Positions 23,001-33,404 of a stretch of 64,000 nucleotides of DNA are shown in pieces. Source of the DNA: Cryptomeria japonica (taxonomy: Eukaryota; Streptophyta; Pinopsida; Cupressales; Cupressaceae); assembly GCF_030272615.1 (NCBI RefSeq), contig NC_081412.1:691992083-692056082 (forward strand), written 5' to 3'. Under the pieces are notes generated by a model. The model had not been told where the DNA came from. It did not search any database and saw only the letters and a list, made by a program, of their open reading frames with translations. The position numbers and the translations under genes were made by a program. Each line of letters starts with the position of its first letter. Within the stretch, counting starts at the first letter, position 1.

Positions 23001-23647
23001 AAAATCTGGCAAAGTGACCAATACACTCCCTTAGCCCTAAGGGTGAATAGATTCAATGAGAAGGGCTCTTTAGTGTTGAGTCCTACAACTGTCAACCCGC
23101 CTATCTTCATAAAGAATTCCTTAAGAGGCCCATTTCTAAGGTGGTTCCTCTGTGCACTATATACTTGAGCTAATGATTTGAAATTAATAGGCTCTAGAAA
23201 ATTGGTAAACTCATTGAGCCCAAAAGCACTTCTGAATTCCTCATTACTTATTTCAATGAGGGCTTTCCCATTTATATCCCTAATGCTCCTTGTCACTGGA
23301 TCATAATTATGTGCAATCTGAGTCAGGAGATCCATATCCATGAATACTCCTAGAACTACCAATTTTCCCACATCTAACTCCCAGATGCTATTCTGCGAGG
23401 CTAGGGAATTTCTCATGCCAAATCCAACTTTGAACAACCCCAACCCAGACAACCCAACCTATGGGTCTCTCAACCAGTTACCCTTATCATATAACCCTTC
23501 TCCTATCTTCAAATGAGGAGCTCTTGGCACTAGTTCTTTCACTTTCGATGCCTGATTAGTTGACAATGTCAACTGTTCGAGAAAATCATCACAAATGGCC
23601 CTTTCCTAGTAATTAACTTTCCCTAAGAACTCTCTCTCAGGTGCCAT
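20008..23647 (-). pseudogene. E4 large unknown ORF (about 1,200 codons, broken)
   Basis: On the minus strand an ATG at 23647 (MAPEREFLGKVNY) opens a frame with two early stops (near 23607 and 23459), then 591 open codons (23452-21677), and further segments to 20008 separated by a few stops or shifts. The first 400 residues look globular (WELDVGKLVVLGVFMDMDLL, FITDAIHGGLIGIKNGK, YSLLMHLFLFKGG), vaguely like plant-mobile-domain proteins carried by some transposons. A basic, Ser/Pro-rich stretch follows (SKGKRKIQDVID, SPKKQRVGKE). The C-terminal third is charged and probably coiled-coil (LETILKAYKSAKEEVRGKDS, LKQAQALYAKKYEERV). No zinc knuckle, protease, DDE or polymerase motif is visible. I do not recognise the family. 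Few breaks over such a length suggest it was coding until recently. Confidence 0.6.
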
Positions 23648-25937
23648 CTTAAAATATTCAAGAAATTTAGCTACTACCCCCAACTGGTTTTGTGACAAAT
23701 CAAGACCTCAATTAAACCACACTGGTAAGAAATTGTCAAACAAGAGCGCAAGAAAACCTATTTTTAACTTGAAGGAATCCACTCTGCAACTGAATGAATT
23801 TGCTCTATATTTGAAGAAAATAGCTCTGCAACTGCTCCTCTGCAACAATTCTTTGGAATGATACCTTCACTCAGTTGATACGAGATCATATATGGTACTC
23901 AGGCTCTTAACTATGACATTGATACCGCATGCTTTGGCCATCCCTTCAGAATTGAATTCATGAGAGAATTCAAATTTTTCGCTCCAATGAGTCACAACAT
24001 ACCTGCACATTTTTCCCTTTTGCTATTTCGCAAAGCATAACCTTCAGGAAATTTCATTAAACGAAATCACGCCAACCGTCTGATCAAATGAAACTTGATT
24101 GGTCTTTACACTGACTTAACAACTTTGCCTTAGCACCGGGTCCTACCTCCTTTTCATCATTTCGCGGGCTTTATCCTCTGAGCACTTTTCCTTCCCGAAG
24201 CTGCGTTAGGCATTAGATGGAGCTTTAAGTGCTCAACGTTTAACTCTTATCAGGACCGTCAACTTCTTTATTAACCGCGCCTTTATCTTGACGGCTAACA
24301 GTCTTTCGCTATTTCGCATAGCTTAAACCACTTTCAACTTAGGGCCACGAAACAATACGAAGCGTTGGATCAAATTAGAGATGACCATCCTTTAAGGGAT
24401 ACCTTTATGCTTGCTTCACTTACGCCACTCTTTCATTGGTTACCGAATACCACGTGGCATTCAACCATTAGCTCTAAAAACTATTCGAGTTTAGTTCAAC
24501 GTTAGCCACGTGTCTTTCCCTTATAACCATCGGTTACACCTCGACGGGCCCTCACTTTCTTCTAAGACCATGTGTCAATCGACACATCACCATCTAGAAT
24601 TACACCTGGACCAACCTTCTCTTCCTTTCGCTATTTTGCGAAGCATATCTTTCGGTTGGTTCGCGGCCATGAAACAATGTGAGCTGTCAGATTGAATCAG
24701 AGTTGATCCTCTTTTAACTTCATGCTTTTATCTGTCCTTGGGGCCCAAAAACCTTTTCATTGTTTTGTGGGTTTTAAAACATGAGCACTTTACCATTGCA
24801 AACTCACGTGGGCCATTAGATTATACTTAACTTGCTCAATGCTTAACAACTTAACTGAATTCAGCAGACATGGGCCCTCTGACTCAACTCCATCCACCTA
24901 TCATCTAGTCACTTTTGAACTGACATGTTCACCTTTTATTTGCTGAGAGGACACATCTGATTCCACCTCATCCTTGACACCTATATCTGCCAGGTCACTT
25001 CTTATCCCGTGGCATGACTCACCTCTGGGACCCACCTTTTAATCCTTAGACCCTACTTGTTGACTATTTTGACCTTCTGCCACGTGCCATCATCTTACTC
25101 ACCATCTCGACCGACTGGACTGCCTACTTGGAGCACCATGTCATTTCAATACTTTGCAAAAGCTAACTGTCGAGCATCTTCCTCCTATGAAATTGTGCTA
25201 ACCGTTATATCAAATGAAACTTGTGCATCTGTTATGTTCTTATTAAAACTCCGTTTTCGTGGACTGAAAAACCTTTTCTCTATTTCGCAAGGCGTAACCT
25301 TCGAACATCTATCAGCCACAAAACAGCGTGAACCGTCAGATCAGATTGGACTTGATCACCTTTTAGTCACTCGGAAAGTCTTCACTGTAGGGTCCCACCA
25401 GATGCTTTCGCCATTTCGCGAAAGGTATTTCACTTACAAGTTTTGGCTGCAAAATAACTCCAGTCGTTAGATTTTGAACGAGATGGAGCCTTTTTAAACT
25501 AGACCAAATGCACACCATTGAGAACGCTTTTCCCTTTTGCCATTTCGTGAGTCTTAAACCACGTGCAACTTCACCTAACAAAATAGCAAAAATCATAGAT
25601 CCATCTGAGAGCTGCGTACAACTTACTGGGCCCGACAACATTAGGAAGAAATGACATAAGGTATAAAATTTTACAATTAATTCAACAACCGCCTAGGCAA
25701 ACGACATGGGGGGGACACCTCTTACAACCCCAAGACCCATTACTTAAGTGGATAAAGTAACATAGGAATAGTAACCAGAGGGTTTTTGATCAAACATTGA
25801 GCGATTTAAAATTGAAACCCTTAATTCTTAAGACCTAACACAGACTTGAAGCAGTTGATAGCGTGTCTAACTCAAAATTTCAAAAACTTAGCCAATTATG
25901 GGAAAAGAAAACCCATTTCTTAAACAGTGATAACACC
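23648..25937 (-). repeat. E4 leader with degenerate catttcgc repeats
   Basis: A motif like cNatttcgcraagc recurs at about 24022, 24158, 24309, 24631, 24762, 25280, 25411 and 25541. Several are followed 50-60 bases later by a second motif (aaccgtcagatca, then ttgatcacctttta) at about 24078, 24362, 24682, 25330 and 25460. The units have diverged strongly. No ORF of interest is present. Confidence 0.65.
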
Positions 25938-27623
25938 GCCTACACAAAGAAGGATTCAACTCCTTCCTCTTCCTCACAGTCTAAGGGAAAAGGGCAAGCA
26001 TTTGTGGCTACAACAGGTTCTTCACAATAGTAGATACTTGACTTGAGTGCCTCTTATCACATGGGTTCTACAAAGGAGCAGTTTTCTTCATTGGAGTCGT
26101 CTAAGGTACCTTACATTTACATAGGTGATGATACACAAGTAGAGGTTGAAGGGAGGTTCAGTTAACATGGATGACGGAACATTTGAGAATGTTCTTTATG
26201 TTCCTAACTTGTCTACCAACCTTCTCTCTATCTACCAAATCACTCACTATGGGAATGGGAAAAAGTTTGAGTTTACACCAGATTTAGTTGTGGTAAAGGA
26301 ACTTGATGATGATGCCTTTGTAGCAGTGGGGCAAGTCAATGACAACTCAAGGCTTTATTCATTCTCCCATTTTGTACCAAGTTCTCCTTCTAGGGCCTTG
26401 CTTACTCATTCAAATTCAAAAAGTAAGCTATGACATGAGCGGTTTGGTCACCTCAACTACTGCTATCTTCAGTAGCTCAACACTAAAGACATGGTCACAG
26501 GTCTACCTCGAGTCAATTTTTCAGAGGGTGTATGTTCAGGTTGTTCCATGGGAAAGCATCCCAAGGAGAAGTTTGATAAGGGGAAAGCTTGGAGAGCTTT
26601 GGAATTTCTTCAACTTGTTCATAGTGATGTAGTAGGTCCATTTCCAACACCTTCATTTAGCAAGGCCCACTATGTCCTCACCTTCATTGATGACTACTCC
26701 CACTTCACTTGGGTCTACTTTCTCATTCATAAGAGTGAAGTATTTGACAAATTTTAGGACTCAAGACTCGTGTGGAGAAGCAATCTGGGAAAGTGATCAA
26801 GATTCTTCGTACACATAATGGAAGGGAATATGTGAACAAAAGACCTGAGAATTTTTGTACATTTGAGGGGATTAATCTTCAGCATTCTATTGCATACACT
26901 CCACAGCAGAATGGAGTTGCAGAGTGCAAGAATAGAACTCTGAAAGAAATGGCTAGTTGTATGATACATGCACGATCTCTTGATCCCACCTTTTGGGCAG
27001 AGGCTATCAGTTGTGCCACACACATCCAGAATCGGGTTCCTCACAAAGCTTTGCAAGGTATTACTCCCTTTGAATCTTGGGCTGGTAGGAAACCAATTGT
27101 GAGACATTTCATAGTCTTTGGGTGTCCACCATGGGCTCGCATACCTCCGCAGAAATGTAAGGCATTGGAACCTCAGAGTTGGCCTTGCATATTTGTTGGA
27201 TATCCTAAGGGTGTTAAGGCATATAGATTGATGGATCCTAAGACACATGAGGTGTTTATTGAGAGGAGTGTTCACTTTGAGGAAAGCTCTCCTATCTTAG
27301 CCTCTCTACCTCCTCCACCTTCCTCTATTGTGGATAGTGATGCTAGTGATTCAGATGATGAGACTCCTTTAACTTTGACTCATAGGGTTACACCTCTGCA
27401 GGGTCCACTTTCAGTTGAGGAGCCTCGTTCTCCACCTCCACCTAGACCTCGTTGGGCTCGACAGACACTTGAGTCAATGAGTTCTCTTGTTGGGGTCCTG
27501 GGGATCCTTCAGATACCTCGAGGACTCAATCACAACATCAGGATATTCCACATGCATTCATTGCTACCGCTTCCAATCCACAGACATTTCAGGAAGCATC
27601 AGGGGTTCCTGAGTGGGACCCAG
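25938..27623 (+). pseudogene. E1 protease and integrase
   Basis: Continues the E1 polyprotein after E4. The protease region reads ILDLSASYHMGS, so the Asp is kept but the usual DSG is altered, and two stops precede it. GAG-pre-integrase follows (YVPNLSTNLLS; the zinc site CSGCSMGKHP). The integrase core shows VHSDVVGPFPTPS, TFIDDYSHFTWVYF, then ILRTHNGREYVN (the usual second Asp region reads RTHNG) and TPQQNGVAECKNR, with a frameshift at about 26757. The C-terminal part includes FGCPPWARIP and CIFVGYPKGVKAYR. It is dead through stops, frameshift and active-site changes. Confidence 0.88.
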
Positions 27624-27625
27624 CT

Positions 27626-29062
27626 ATGGAGGAAGAGTATAGTTCCTTGATGAGGAACAACACATGGGATTTAGTCCATCTCCCTAAGGGGAGAAAGATG
27701 GTTCAATGTAAGTGGATCTATCAGACCAAGTTTGCAGCAAATGGTAGTGTAGATAAGTATAAGGCTCGTCTTGTTGTGAAAGGTTTCTCTCAGGTTCCAG
27801 GTGTTGACTATACTGAGACCTTTGCACCTATAGCCAAGATGAACTCCATTCACTTGACACTTGCTGTTGTTGCAGCTCATGGTTGGGTTGTACATCAGAT
27901 GGATGTGAAGAGTGTTTTTATTCATGGGGATCTTGATGAGGAGATTTATATGGAGCAGCCACATGGTTTCATCTAGGATACTTCCTTGGTTTATAGACTA
28001 AAGAAATCTCTCTATGGCCTTAAGCAGGCCCCCAGGGCTTGGTACGCCAAGATAGATTCCTTTCTTCTCTTAGCAGGGTTCACCAGGTGTCATTCTGATC
28101 CGAATGTCTACATTCTGTGACAGGATAACTCACACTTGATACTTGTGCTCTATGTTTATGATTTGATCATTATAGAGAGCACCGCATCCATCATTAGCAG
28201 GGTCAAATCTTCTTTGCATGACACATTTGCGATGATTGACTTGGGTCTTTTGCACTACTTTCTCGAGATAGAGATTTCATAGTCACCTTCCTGGATTACA
28301 CTATCACAGCCCAAGTATGCTCTTGATCTACTTGCACGCTTTCATATGGCTGATTATAATCCTACACCAACTCCCTTTCTTTCAGGAGTCAAGCTTGAGG
28401 CTCAGTGTTCTTCTCCACCAGTTGATGCCACATGGTATCATCAGCTTGGGGCTCGTCTCCTCTACTTGACTCATACACACCCCGATATTTCATTTGCGGT
28501 TGGCATGGTTTCCTGCTTCATGCAAGAACCACATGAGCTTCATTGGAAAGCCTCCAAATGCATCCTTCATTACATTGAGGGTACACATCACTATGGGATT
28601 CACTATGTAGCAAGCATAGGACTTCGCTTGGTTGGTTACACAGACTCCGATTGGGCTGGCAATCTTGATGATTGTAAGTCTACTTCAGGTTACAGTTTTC
28701 ACCTTGGTTCAGGCCCCATTTGTTGGCAGAGCAGGAAGCAACATTTTATTGCTCTCTTCAACTGAGGTTGAGTATCATGGAGTTGTTAATGTAGTGACTG
28801 AGACCATTTGGCTTCAGCAGATTCTCACAGAGTTTGGGTTCACCACTCCACGGCTGACAGTTCTACATTGTGACAATAAAAGTGCTATTGCAATCTCGAA
28901 GAACCCAGTCTAGCACCAGTGGACCAAACACATCGAGATCCATATGCACTATATCCGAGAGTTGATTCAGGAGTAGGTCATTAATTTACAGTATTGTCCT
29001 ACAGTAGAGTAGGTTGCAGACATATTCACCAAGAGTAAGTTCTAGCAATTGTGAGCTCTCTT
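27626..29062 (+). pseudogene. E1 reverse transcriptase and RNase H
   Basis: Open from 27626 to about 27976, then stops. Reverse transcriptase landmarks: [57 protein letters not shown] and [13 protein letters not shown]. The active-site motif reads LYVYDLII at about 28150, so the first Asp of YVDD is replaced by Tyr. RNase H follows (GYTDSDWAGNLDDCKSTSGY, then after a frameshift STEVEYHGVVN and HCDNKSAIAISKNPV, then TKHIEIHMHYIRE). Several stops occur near 28120, 28280, 28915 and 28975. Confidence 0.88.
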
Positions 29063-29351
29063 GGGGGTGCGGAATGTCTCATTAGGGGGGGTCAGCTAAC
29101 TTCTCCTTCCTCTCTTATGGGGGAGACTTTTTCCTCTTTGAGGTTTTGTCCTTCTTCTTTGAGAGTCTTTTGTACATTCATCTCTCTTTTGGGGGGGAGT
29201 TTTTTCCCACTTGGTTTTCTCCCTTTCTCTGTTTGTGAGAGGTTGCATTGCATAGTTTTACTTGCATTTGCGTATTGTACATGGGTACCTATCATGGCCT
29301 AGTAGCTGGGACCCATCTTGCATTGTTGACTTGAGTCTTCATTCCCCTAAG

Positions 29352-29368
29352 TTGCACTTAAGGGGGGG
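29352..29368 (+). other. E1 polypurine tract
   Basis: The run ttgcacttaaggggggg ends exactly at the start of the 3' LTR (tgttggta at 29369). About 290 bases of untranslated DNA separate it from the end of RNase H. Confidence 0.85.
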
Positions 29369-29816
29369 TGTTGGTATAAATAAATATTCATCATGGATAT
29401 TATAACACTTTACTTAAGTTAACTTAGGATAATGCATCTCTTTGTAGTTTGGATTTGACACTTAGGGAAATGTGCACATAGGGATATAGCTTGTAGGATA
29501 AATTCCACCTTTTGTGGTCTTATTTTGCTATTATACTCCACATTCGGTGGGTCATCCACCTCTTGTGGAATATTATATTATTTCTCCTACCTACCCCTAG
29601 TATTTCTTACCTACCCTTGTTTCTCATTGAGCCACATGTCATGATTGTGTGCTCGTACATCCATATGGCCTTGCCTATATAAGTAGGCCTATATTCATTA
29701 TATTGGTTAATCCAGTTGATCATTTGTATATTGATGATAATACAGTTTGTTCTTGTCATTCTTATGTCTCTCTTTTATACTTTTCATTGTGCCCTTGATC
29801 TTGGCAAAATCTCACA
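29369..29816 (+). repeat. E1 3' LTR (448 bp)
   Basis: Uninterrupted counterpart of the split 5' LTR, with TATATAAG at 29676-29683 and a 22-bp partial duplication of a ctacctacccct-like segment near 29586-29620. It ends ctcaca before the gattc flank. Confidence 0.93.
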
Positions 29817-30227
29817 GATTCTTTAAAGAATTAATTGCACTTGTACTATCACACATAATAGGGATTACCTAATCATACATCACCTTGATATCTCTAAGAG
29901 TTTGCTTCATCCACATAACTTGATTGCAAAAAGATATCACTACAATATAGTCTACCTTTGTTGTAGATAATGACACTGAATCTTGCTTTTTGCCTGACCA
30001 ACAGACCAATTTGTCTCCCAAGACAAAATGTACCACCACTTGTACTTCTTCCATCATCAACATGTCTAGTTCAATTAGCATATGTGTATGCTTTCAAAGT
30101 CAAATTATCATTCTTCTTGTACCACAAACCAAAAATTAGAATCTCTTTCAAATATCTGAATATCCTTTTCACTACTTGATCATGAGATTGCTTTGGATTA
30201 GCTTGATATAGATGGCAACCAAATAGA
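29817..30227 (-). pseudogene. X1 pol C-terminal part (RT connector and RNase H, part 1)
   Basis: On the minus strand this shows the copia connector (HLYQANPKQSHDQVVKRIFRYLK, here split by a frameshift) and the start of RNase H (LVCWSGKKQDSVSLSTTK, then DYIVVI), with stops. It joins directly to 3828 once E1 is removed. The first conserved RNase H segment (the TYAN region) is degraded. The colinear X2 copy is at 54477-53871. Upstream (higher coordinates) the sequence jumps to LTR-a1 after Y1, so the rest of pol was already deleted. Confidence 0.82.
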
Positions 30228-31192
30228 TGTTGGGAAAATAGGCGTTGGACACCTTGCATAATAATGTTTATAAAATTGTAATATGTATTTATTATGTGTT
30301 TCCCATGGACATGTAATGTAAAATTCATTTAACTGTTGTTGCACATGGACGTGTAATATGTAGAGATTCCTTGGGAATTTTCTCGAGACCACTTGATAAG
30401 TTGTATTGTAACAATGGATATATTATATTGTATTTATTTAATATTGGGAAGATTAATTCAATGAAGTACCCAATATTAGATGTGGGGTCAATGGGTAGGT
30501 TAGCCCATGGTATTTGCACATGGTTTTGTAACACATGGTTTTGTGGGAGCTTGTGTCTATTAAAGAACTCGCAAGGATAGTTGTTTGGGTTAGCCAATGA
30601 GCTAGTTAGCTAGGTTTAGCATTTGTGGAGATTGGAAGCATGGCATGAGATGTATGGTTAAATGCTTGTTCACATGGAGTACTTGTTGATGGCTTGTTGA
30701 TGGATGGGATTTCAAAGGCTTTCATGGAAGTATTGTCATGTTACATTACTGAATAATACATGGATGATGGATGCTTTTGTAGGCTAGGTTTTTCCCTCAT
30801 GAGGGTTTTCTTAGGGTATATCTTGTGTCATTTTTTATGGGTATGTTGTCTATTCTTTGGATGTGGAATCTATGTGATTATTTTGTTGAAATCTTAGTTG
30901 GGTTATGTGAAAATTGTCATAAAGTTGGCTGCAAGTTTCCTTACAAGTGGTCTCAGAGTGATAGTGTTATAACTCTAGGTGTTGAATCCATGAATACATG
31001 TTGGAATGAAAGACAAGACAAGATATGAGGGTTTATTGTAGGTTGTGGGGTTGCATATTTGTGAGTATTTTATAGATCTAGTTTTATAAAAAATTATTTC
31101 AAAATGGGTTTCCATGGATTGCATTTTGCGGATAAAGTCTGAGATTGGGTTATGTTGAAATTGTCATAAAGTTGGTTGCAAGTTTCCTTACA
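30228..31192 (+). mobile_element. Y1, internally deleted copia-like LTR element
   Basis: 5' LTR 30228-30945 (tgttggga...ccttaca), primer site 30948-30958 (tggtctcagag), a leader scrap, then only the last about 50 bp of the 3' LTR (about 31143-31192). It is flanked by an exact duplication ataga (30223-30227 and 31193-31197). No coding region remains. The same insertion, with a longer body, is in X2 at 54478. Confidence 0.88.
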
Positions 31193-31197
31193 ATAGA

Positions 31198-32291
31198 TAG
31201 CATGCATAACATTTGATCTTGAATCAGTCGAGTACAAAGATCTTCACTTTGAAATGACTTTCACACCAAATATTATTTTCTATCATTCACATCCACTTCA
31301 CCTCAATTCACTCGCATTCCATATCACAACTCATACAACGACACATCTTTATATACAAGATCATTCATTAAAAACCTCGACTAGGTTAGCCAAAAACAAA
31401 ATATACAATATTATTTAAATTAGGCCACCCAAACCAATAATACCAAATGTGGTCCACTCTATGAGATAGGGGGGCAAACACATCACAAAACATAATTTTA
31501 AAATGGTTCCATTGAACAACACACATTAACACATCCTTCAAAGTTGACATCAAATGAAATGTGTAGATAAACAATAAAGCATGTTAATCAGATGGCCCAT
31601 AAACATCCTCTAATGCAAAATACACAATATGGATCTACACATGCCACAGTGAGATCCATATCAAGATCCAAACTCAACCTCCAATGCATACTCAAACTAA
31701 AAGAGCATGATCCAAATAAGATACACGACCTTTATCAACCAAAGAACAAATCGATAGACAACATTGAACACAAAATAATATAACTTCACTTGCCAATCAA
31801 AATAGCACTAGAAAACTAAACCGGAACACTACAAAAACCAAATGAACATGTCCTCCAAGCTACAACACTTGAATCCACATATCAGAGAACCACCAGGTAT
31901 TCTCTAGACCAATTTTGACAGACAATATTACTGTAAAAAATAGCAACAACCAACTCTACCATATGAGCACCATAGGAATTTAAAATGTAATCTAGTGCAA
32001 CATACATAGATCATAAACATTATATCCAAACCTACAATCCATAATCTTCAAAAACCAGAGGAATGCAAAAAATTATTTCATTGGGAGATTAAATACTCTT
32101 TCCTACATATACTTGCATATTGAAACTTCAACTACACCAACCATCTAGAAATACCTGAACATCACCACTAGGCCACTCACCATATTAGAACACTATGGTT
32201 TGGACCATATACAACACATAGTGACATCAATGACAACACCAAATAGGTTTACATCAATGAGAACACAACTTAGCAACTCAATTTTCTAACA
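31198..32291 (-). repeat. X1 upstream LTR, truncated (LTR-a1)
   Basis: Aligns with 51480-52425 (LTR-c2) over about 1.1 kb with many substitutions. On the minus strand it begins TGTTAGAAAATTGAG at 32291. The 3' part and any primer site are missing at the 31198 junction, where pol sequence follows. Confidence 0.75.
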
Positions 32292-32780
32292 AATATGTGT
32301 GCAACAAAGTTTTGAGGCAAATGAGAAATCTACATCACACTTTTCTAAGAAAGGTCTAGGTTTCCAACCTCCTCCTTTGTCAACATCCCCTCCCCCACTT
32401 TCTAGTGCATCTGTGTCTTCTTGTCCTAATTTTTCATCATAACAAGGGAGTAATTTGTATGAGCTTCTTCAGGCCTAATTGACTACTCTCGCTTTGAAAA
32501 TCAAAGAAAGAATTATAAAGAAAAATAACACAATCCATATTTTTGCAAGTATCATCAAATCCATGGCCATTCCACCAATGCATGCCATCACTTGGAGAAT
32601 AAAATCCAACAACTTATTGTAAATTGTATAATTCAAATACTAGATGACAATGAGTTGGACTCTCATCTTATTCCTTCTACATAATATTTAAGTTCCTATT
32701 ATGTTGCTCCTCACTATGTCTCATTGTTAGCTTACCTATTGGGGGATCATTCTCATTCATGGCGGTACAATTCTAGGTAC
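32292..32780 (+). pseudogene. Gypsy-type gag fragment
   Basis: In a plus-strand frame around 32540-32640, CKYHQIHGHSTNACHHLENKI can be read, the CxYHxxxGHxTxxCxxL knuckle found at the Gag C-terminus of plant gypsy elements. About 200 bases upstream another frame reads LYELLQA, then LTTLALKIKERI, also gag-like. Stops and a frameshift break both. It may be the remains of an element in which X1 sits; no LTR was paired with it. Confidence 0.55.
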
Positions 32781-33404
32781 AATCATTCTCAGTGAGAAAC
32801 ATAATAGTTTATTTATTCATGTCTCCATGCTTGGGGCAAGAATAGTTTTTCAATCATTTCCTTTTTCTAACTTGGATTCACTTTTCCTTTGTTGAGTTGC
32901 ATTTTTCATAACTTGATTTCCCTTCTTGCATAAAATTATCCTTCATGCACGTACAAATTTGGGTTCCTTGATTAGGACATACTCTTACTTGAAAGGATAC
33001 ATCTTTTATTTGTGATCTTATTTTCATAATCCAAGGCAGTGCCAAATATCTCATGTGAATCATTGTGTTTTTCTCATTGTGTAGACAAAGTGTGTTATCA
33101 TGGGTTGTACGTGACACCTTGTGCACAATGTATTTCTATGTAGTTATGCTTTACTTTTTGCTTATGAATTATGGTGTTTTGTGTTTTATCTACTAATGTA
33201 CTAGTGTAAAAGTTGGGCATTACATAAGAACATTAACCATTTTGTGATGAAAATGTCATAATTTTAAAAAATTCAATAGAGCTAACATATTTTTAAGTTG
33301 ACTTATGAAATATTTAAATTTTCATAATCTCTTGTAATTATAATATGTAAGATAAATTTTGAAACTCCTAATTATTTCACAACAAACTATAATTTTATTT
33401 TCAA
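32781..33404. other. Unassigned sequence
   Basis: No supported gene. The stretch ending gttgggcattaca at about 33223 could be the end of an LTR belonging to the gag scrap, but I found no partner. An 82-codon minus ORF (32878-33126) resembles nothing I know. Confidence 0.3.

Larger units (their letters stand above)
19070..25937 (-). mobile_element. E4, insertion of unknown class in E1
   Basis: E1 gag reads NLPSAY up to about 19069 and resumes in the same phase with TAYTKKD at about 25936. Between them lie about 6.9 kb unrelated to copia. The exact 5-mer gccta flanks the block (19065-19069 and 25938-25942). The ends read ttgttctca and gataacacc, and the near-terminal TGTTCTCA and TGTTATCA (minus strand) are similar, but I found no LTR pair, long inverted repeat or primer site. 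On the minus strand it has a repetitive 2.3-kb leader, a broken ORF of about 1,200 codons and a 0.9-kb tail. Boundaries are good to a few bases; the class is unknown. Confidence 0.6.
3829..29816 (+). mobile_element. E1, Ty1/copia element, split by E2 and E4
   Basis: Start and end are defined by LTRs beginning tgttggt and ending ctcaca. The flanks are gatta (3824-3828) and gattc (29817-29821), a target-site duplication with one mismatch. X2 shows the uninterrupted target: sequence left of 3829 and right of 29816 is contiguous at about 54060-54075. After removing E2 and E4, E1 is about 6.3 kb: 5' LTR, primer site, leader, gag, protease, integrase, reverse transcriptase, RNase H, polypurine tract, 3' LTR. 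The coding part is broken by many stops and frameshifts. I counted about 19 substitutions in about 425 compared LTR positions (4.5%) plus two indels. Confidence 0.92.
2029..32291 (-). mobile_element. X1, old Ty1/copia compound element, split by E1 and Y1
   Basis: X1 survives as 2029-3828, 29817-30227 and 31193-32291. In minus-strand order it holds a truncated LTR (31198-32291), the C-terminal part of pol (30227-29817 then 3828 down to about 3640), a 619-bp LTR (2660-3278), a primer-binding site, a gag fragment fused to the pre-LTR tail, and the start of a further LTR (2172-2029). This three-LTR order implies internal deletion plus recombination between copies. A second copy with the same arrangement is X2 (50896-54477). 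Confidence 0.8.

Noticed and set aside
19070-25937. E4 as a Helitron or Mutator-like element
   Set aside because: No TC...CTRR ends with a hairpin, no long terminal inverted repeats and no 9-bp duplication were visible. The class is left open.
32878-33126. 82-codon minus-strand ORF
   Set aside because: No recognisable motif, and it overlaps DNA that may be the end of an LTR.
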